Assembly: GCA_023974075.1 (NCBI GenBank)
Contig: CM043789.1
Span: 34,798,659 to 34,862,658 of the forward strand
Length of the DNA stretch: 64,000 bases
Direction: 5' to 3'
Source of the DNA: Chaenocephalus aceratus
Lineage: Eukaryota; Chordata; Actinopteri; Perciformes; Channichthyidae
Under the pieces are notes generated by a model, which worked only from the letters and a program-made list of their open reading frames with translations, was not told the origin of the DNA and made no database searches. Shown piece by piece: positions 59,375 through 64,000 of this stretch (positions within the stretch are counted from its first letter, which is position 1; the number at the start of each line of letters is the position of its first letter). A program made the translations under genes and the position numbers.

Positions 59375-59377
59375 TAA

Positions 59378-62300
59378 AAGCGTCAGCTAAATGTAATGTA
59401 ATTGAAGGAGAAACAAATATGTTACATTGTTTTGCTTTAATGCAGATACACATTTTTATCAAGCTTCCAATGTAATTTTGATTTTGTGATTATAACCTAT
59501 TTATCTGATAGAAATTTTTTTCCCTAAAGTTTCGTTTTCCAGAGCATTTCAAAAATGTTTCTCAGCATCGCACAACAAAAGTAACAATTGGATATACACG
59601 GGGAACAAATGTACACGAATAAGCCATTATATAAAAGGGAATCTAATCTGATAATGTAGTGTAATCTCATATCTAATCATGTCAAGCAACATATTGAACT
59701 TCACCACAACCACTGGGCAGAACTCAACGCTTTAATGTGCATTCAAGTGGTGAGCCCGACCGACCATTGAAGAGTTTCTTCTCAGCCTGTGGGCAAATGC
59801 AGACCTCATACGAGTGCAATCACACGGTGCTGAAAGGGCTGGGCTGTTCCCATGCCATTTCATTCACACAGTGAAAGGAACACTTATAGGTAGAATATAA
59901 AGGAAGTCCAATTACATCTCCATGACAACCAAAGGCCAAGACATTAGATCAATGCAAGGTAGTCATTTAATATGGAGAGTTCCCACTCAAGTCTGTGGAT
60001 TTCACCGATGGTTTTATATTTACCTGTGACCCGAGGTGAGGTAATGAGTATCTTCTCCGACTGCGCGGACATGAATCAATGAATAGCTCAAAATGAAGAC
60101 AGATCGCACAAAAGGGGATCTCTCAGGGGAAGAAAATACTTTATCCTGAGAGTCCTTAACAGCCGTTTCCTCGGGTTCATAATGTGTCGTTTTATCTAGA
60201 TCCCAATGTAACCGCACTTCCACTGCAGGAAGCGTTTTTTCTTAAGAATCAACACATCTTATTAATAATTCAAAGAGGATGCCTCCCCTAGGCAAATGGG
60301 TGAGCTGGAAAACCAACACACAAACCTAACCTACAAGTCTTGCTGACATGACACCAGCGGCGGTGGTCAAGGGGACTTCAACATTCATGCAGAGCACTAT
60401 TTCCCTCTGGCTTTCTACAAGGCGTCCTGCTTCTCTAGCTGCTGCAGCGCTAGATAATGCTTGTCTGTCTGTCTCCATTCATGGCATATTAATACTGTTT
60501 CTATGTCTTGAGAAGGGAGGGGGCGTGGGGCAACAGGAATACTGTGAATGCTTCTCTTCACGGGGAGACTGAAGTAGGCCTAACCCAGGGCCGTGAGGAC
60601 TCCTGCCCCGAAACAGACCACAGATTATACGTCCCCGGAGCCACAATCCTCTGGACTTCCCTTTCTGAGGGATACTGCTCCCCGCTGCTGTGGTTTGTGT
60701 TCCTGTTGGCTTCATTCACGGGCTGGTGAGTTGATGAAAAGACGGAGAGAAGCCGGGGATTACTATTCTGGCTACATCACAGAGGCGAGAGTGACCGCTG
60801 TGTCTGTTATTAAGCCTGTAATGATGATTCGGTTCCATCAGGCTGGAGGGATGAAGAAAACTCACTTGTTTCAGAGAGTGAAAGTGGTGAGTCAGTGGAG
60901 CCCTGCGTCTGCTGCTCCGTTGTGGGGTTTCTCACGGAGCATGCCAGGGGCCTCTCAAGCTTTCCCACATTGGACACAGAGGATGTGGAGGCGCAAAGCA
61001 TGGCCTGCCCACAGAAGCCACTGTGACCTTGAAGCGTGGTGTGAGGCCAAACGGGCATCTCAAGAGCCACGACAAAACCTGATTCACTTCAGCTTTAAGA
61101 AACATTAGCAACAAAACTGAGTTCTACATCCAGCATGCAGATACGGCTTGCTATCAAACCGGTGGTACTGACCAGTGTTTTAGTGTCCTGGTCAAATACC
61201 CGGAGATGTATTAATTACACTTTTATTCTGACACTTTTAGACTTTGAGTGCTTAGTAGAACTGCTGGTGTTTATTCCACCTTTAACAATTACAAAATGTG
61301 TCTAATGAAATGTAAACAACTACTAAAGCTTAATTCAAAGGGAGTGTGAATATCCTTAATAGTAGCATAACTAACTGGGGCTGCCCGGTAGGAAGGAGAT
61401 ACATGTAAACTCTGTGGAATGTCACAATGGCTGAGTTATATTAAAGTGTACTTAGTTCTGCCTCTCTGCTGCTTTCTGTCAAATTACAATTACTTATTCA
61501 ATTGATGGAAAAAAGAGTTTTAAAATTATTCTGAGCAATCGTTTATTGTAATGTAAACATTGAACCATAAAGGAAATGCACCAGTAAAAAGGTGATGGCT
61601 AAATTGTATTTTAATGCAGTTAAAAATCAAACATTTCCTGAGGGCACTGTTGCAGTCTTTGCAGAGGGCTTTATGTATTTTAGTGATATTATTACATATG
61701 ATGATTACCGATGTATTCATCCGTAAGTAGCAGTTGGCTGATGGGTATTTCATTCCTTTATGTTTGAATAAGCTGTTGGGTAGTGCTGAGATTTGTCCAT
61801 GTCAAACTTATAAAAGTATGAAAAGTAAGCAAAAGGCAGAATATATGGTTTATGGAGTGAAAGCAGCATTATATATTAGGTCGATTAGGTTCATTCCCCT
61901 GCCACAGTTTATATCTTTACTTGATTCATTTAGGTCCTGTAACAATGGGAACCCAAAGTCAAGGTTCTCATATCAGAAGTGACCACCCAGTCCCCCCTCT
62001 TCCTCTGGAAGATAAGAAGAAGCCCATCCAAGATGAAGAGGCAACTGTCGTGAGAACGCGTCTCCAAAGTCCTCCACGCCCGTCTTTAGCTGGTGCGTTC
62101 AAAGACTGTAGGATTGCAACACGCTCTTCGGACACTTTTTTCCCCACAGTGGGGCAAGAAGGGCGATGCCAAGGGCAAATCTAAATATTTATAACTTTGC
62201 CTCTCAACTGGTTTTGAACGTGACCTGGATTTGACCTCGGCCAATAAGGCACTGTTTTAAAAAGTGCATCAATATTTTTCTCTGGGTGGAAAAACTGATT

Positions 62301-63680
62301 GAAATACAAAAACATAATGTGACTGAAAGTGTCATTTTGTTCATAACTCCTGCTTGTATTTCAGCCAAAGCCACACATCCATTACTTAGGGCCATTATCT
62401 CATATCCTTGTGGCAGAAAAGCCCCCCCCCCCTCCCACTAAAATAAAGTGGCAAGAGCCGTGAGTTTAAAAAGGACCTGGATCAGATGTGAGCTCCAGAT
62501 CACAAGAACCTCACACATCTTAAATATTTAAAATCCCACCATGTCTTTGAAGCAAAGGGAAATTAAATAAAGTATTATGAATATCAATCACAGCCACGGT
62601 TAACCAGAAACATCAATCATCCCACGTCAGGAGGATGTAAAACAAATGTTTACTCAGTAGTTTGAAGGGATTTCATAATTACAACTCTGCATCTACTTTG
62701 GGAAGAACAAAGCGGGGTGACTGATGATGAAGTCGACAGAATCAGTTGAGATTTTTCTATGAGAGGCGAGTCGTCAAACCGGTTAATTTCCTGCATTGTG
62801 AAATAGATGTCATGGAGGCCAAACGACATATAACATGTAGTTGAAATCAGGCTCCATAATGCCCCATAATCCTCTAAAATGCAGCTGTGTTGATCCTGTT
62901 AGGGGCAGAATTACAGTGCTCTTCCACGGGACTATACGTCGGCCAACAGGTGGAAACTAAAATATATGTCTCTACCGCCCCACCCAAAACGCCAACTCAT
63001 AATATTGTGTGTCAGCACTCGGAAATTGTGAAATTTCAAAAAAAACTCCCACCCATCAAAACTATACTTCATTTCAAGTTATTCTTATTTTTAGAAACTA
63101 GGCCGATCATGAAAGTGTGGCGTTCGGATCACTCAGGCTCCTCTGCTAAAACACTTTCCAGATCCCAAGACAGAAATAACTCCTTTCTCTTAAAATAGGC
63201 TGAAGATATGGACAGAGCGAGCAGGGTGATAACAGCTCTGCCTTTTTTCTTATCTCAATGTAACTTTTTGGAGCTGTGGCTGTTCGTCAACCAGAGATGG
63301 TTCAACGGCATTCTGGGAAACGTGTCCAGGCCTGACAAGCAGAGGTCAAGGCAGGCCTGCTGGTGCGCAGAGAGCGGTGGCGTTGAGGTTTCGCAGGAGG
63401 TGCAGCTTGAGTTTCGCACTTCGATGGTCCTGAACATGACACGGCCACCTCGCTGAAGTGGAAAAGTGTGTTGTGGAAAGGCACAGAGACGAGGGCTGGT
63501 GGATATGTGCTGCAGCTTGGTGAATGGGTCCAAACGTGATGAGTCAAGCTCCAGGCAGACATAGCAAAGCCTTTGTCAGACACATCAAGCCACGCTCTGC
63601 CATGCCTCCTCTAGATGGATGATGCTCTGACACTTCTTCTTTCCAGGTGCAACGTTTTTGTAGTCGATACTTGGCTCAAA
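59378..63680. other. Long anonymous stretch, no supported gene
   Basis: I see no exon chain, RNA gene or transposon with readable ends. The 171-codon frame at 60593-61108 has no recognisable motif. A C run lies at 62424-62433. Parts of this interval could be a distal 5' exon or promoter of ptpra, but no signal singles one out. Confidence 0.5.
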
Positions 63681-63684
63681 TGGG

Positions 63685-63895
63685 CAGGCAGCTCAGTCCA
63701 TAGGGACATGGCTTGGGAACCAAGTAGGGAGTGTGGACCGGTACTGGGAGAGATGCCAGTTTGCCTTCTGGACACTGCAGAAGTGCCCTTGAGCAAGCCT
63801 ACAGATCCTAACACCACTCCCCAAGGTTTATATACAATAAATCACCAACCTCTTCATACTAGAATGGGTTAAATGCAGAGTTTTATTTCACTGTG
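63685..63895 (+). mobile_element. tRNA-derived SINE, B-box region deleted
   Basis: Reads 'ggcagctcagtccatagggacatggcttgggaacc', then jumps to 'agggagtgtggaccggtactgggag', 'gatgccagtttgcc' and 'gcccttgagcaagc', and ends 'gaatgggttaaatgcagag'. The order and tail match the minus-strand copy at 33272-33482, but the tRNA B-box segment between head and body is missing. Confidence 0.7.
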
Positions 63896-64000
63896 TTCAT
63901 TTCTGACAGTTAAATGTTGATTCAGCTGCCAAAATGAAGGAGTTAATGAGGAATTCATCCTACTTTATTGACCTAATTGTCATCATTTCCAATGACAACC

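Noticed and set aside
60593..61108. 171-codon plus-strand frame
   Set aside because: No recognisable domain, odd composition, no splice or polyadenylation context. Could not be supported without a homology search.
61921..62184. 87-codon frame with a Pro/Lys-rich start
   Set aside because: No motif and no exon borders that extend it; treated as chance.

Overview
The window looks like nuclear DNA from a ray-finned, probably percomorph, fish. Genes are split by short GT-AG introns, AT-rich spacer is full of TG/CA microsatellites, and there are Tc1, hAT, TTAA-target, PIF/Harbinger-like, L2-type LINE and tRNA-SINE copies. Four protein-coding genes lie head-to-tail on the minus strand. In transcription order they are ptpra (coding exons 42621 to 26814), gnrh2 (19943 to 19389), zmat1 (18368 to 12921) and cd8b (9176 to about 5283). 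The gnrh2-ptpra pairing is conserved in vertebrates and supports both names. I reconstructed exons by hand from splice sites and phase; each chain closes in frame (ptpra 835 aa, gnrh2 85 aa, zmat1 580 aa, cd8b about 205 aa).

Region by region. 1-4050: tentatively the last two exons of an unidentified plus-strand gene, with an hAT copy in the intron. 4550-9530: cd8b, converging on that gene, with a TTAA-flanked MITE in intron 3 and a 170-bp Z-DNA-type repeat just upstream. 12921-18410: zmat1, with a perfect CRE near its start and one GC-AG intron. 19200-20830: gnrh2. 23430-42920: ptpra, including a 3.4-kb inferred 3' UTR and a noncoding 5' exon. 43250-56390: a transposon graveyard with elements nested up to three deep, several datable by perfect target-site duplications. 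56400-64000: mostly anonymous sequence with a 208-bp TG tract, a Harbinger-type MITE and a SINE.

The genes do not form a functional unit. ptpra encodes a receptor tyrosine phosphatase acting on Src-family kinases, gnrh2 a neuropeptide precursor, zmat1 a probable RNA-binding zinc-finger protein, and cd8b a T-cell co-receptor chain with an Lck-type docking motif. I see no CRISPR array, rRNA, intact tRNA, bacterial operon or clearly new biological system. The points most worth a second look are four ptpra splice sites that abut TG/CA repeats, the cd8b stop codon that overlaps a splice donor, the overlapping upstream start codons of ptpra, the possible plus-strand gene at the left edge, and the nested transposons.
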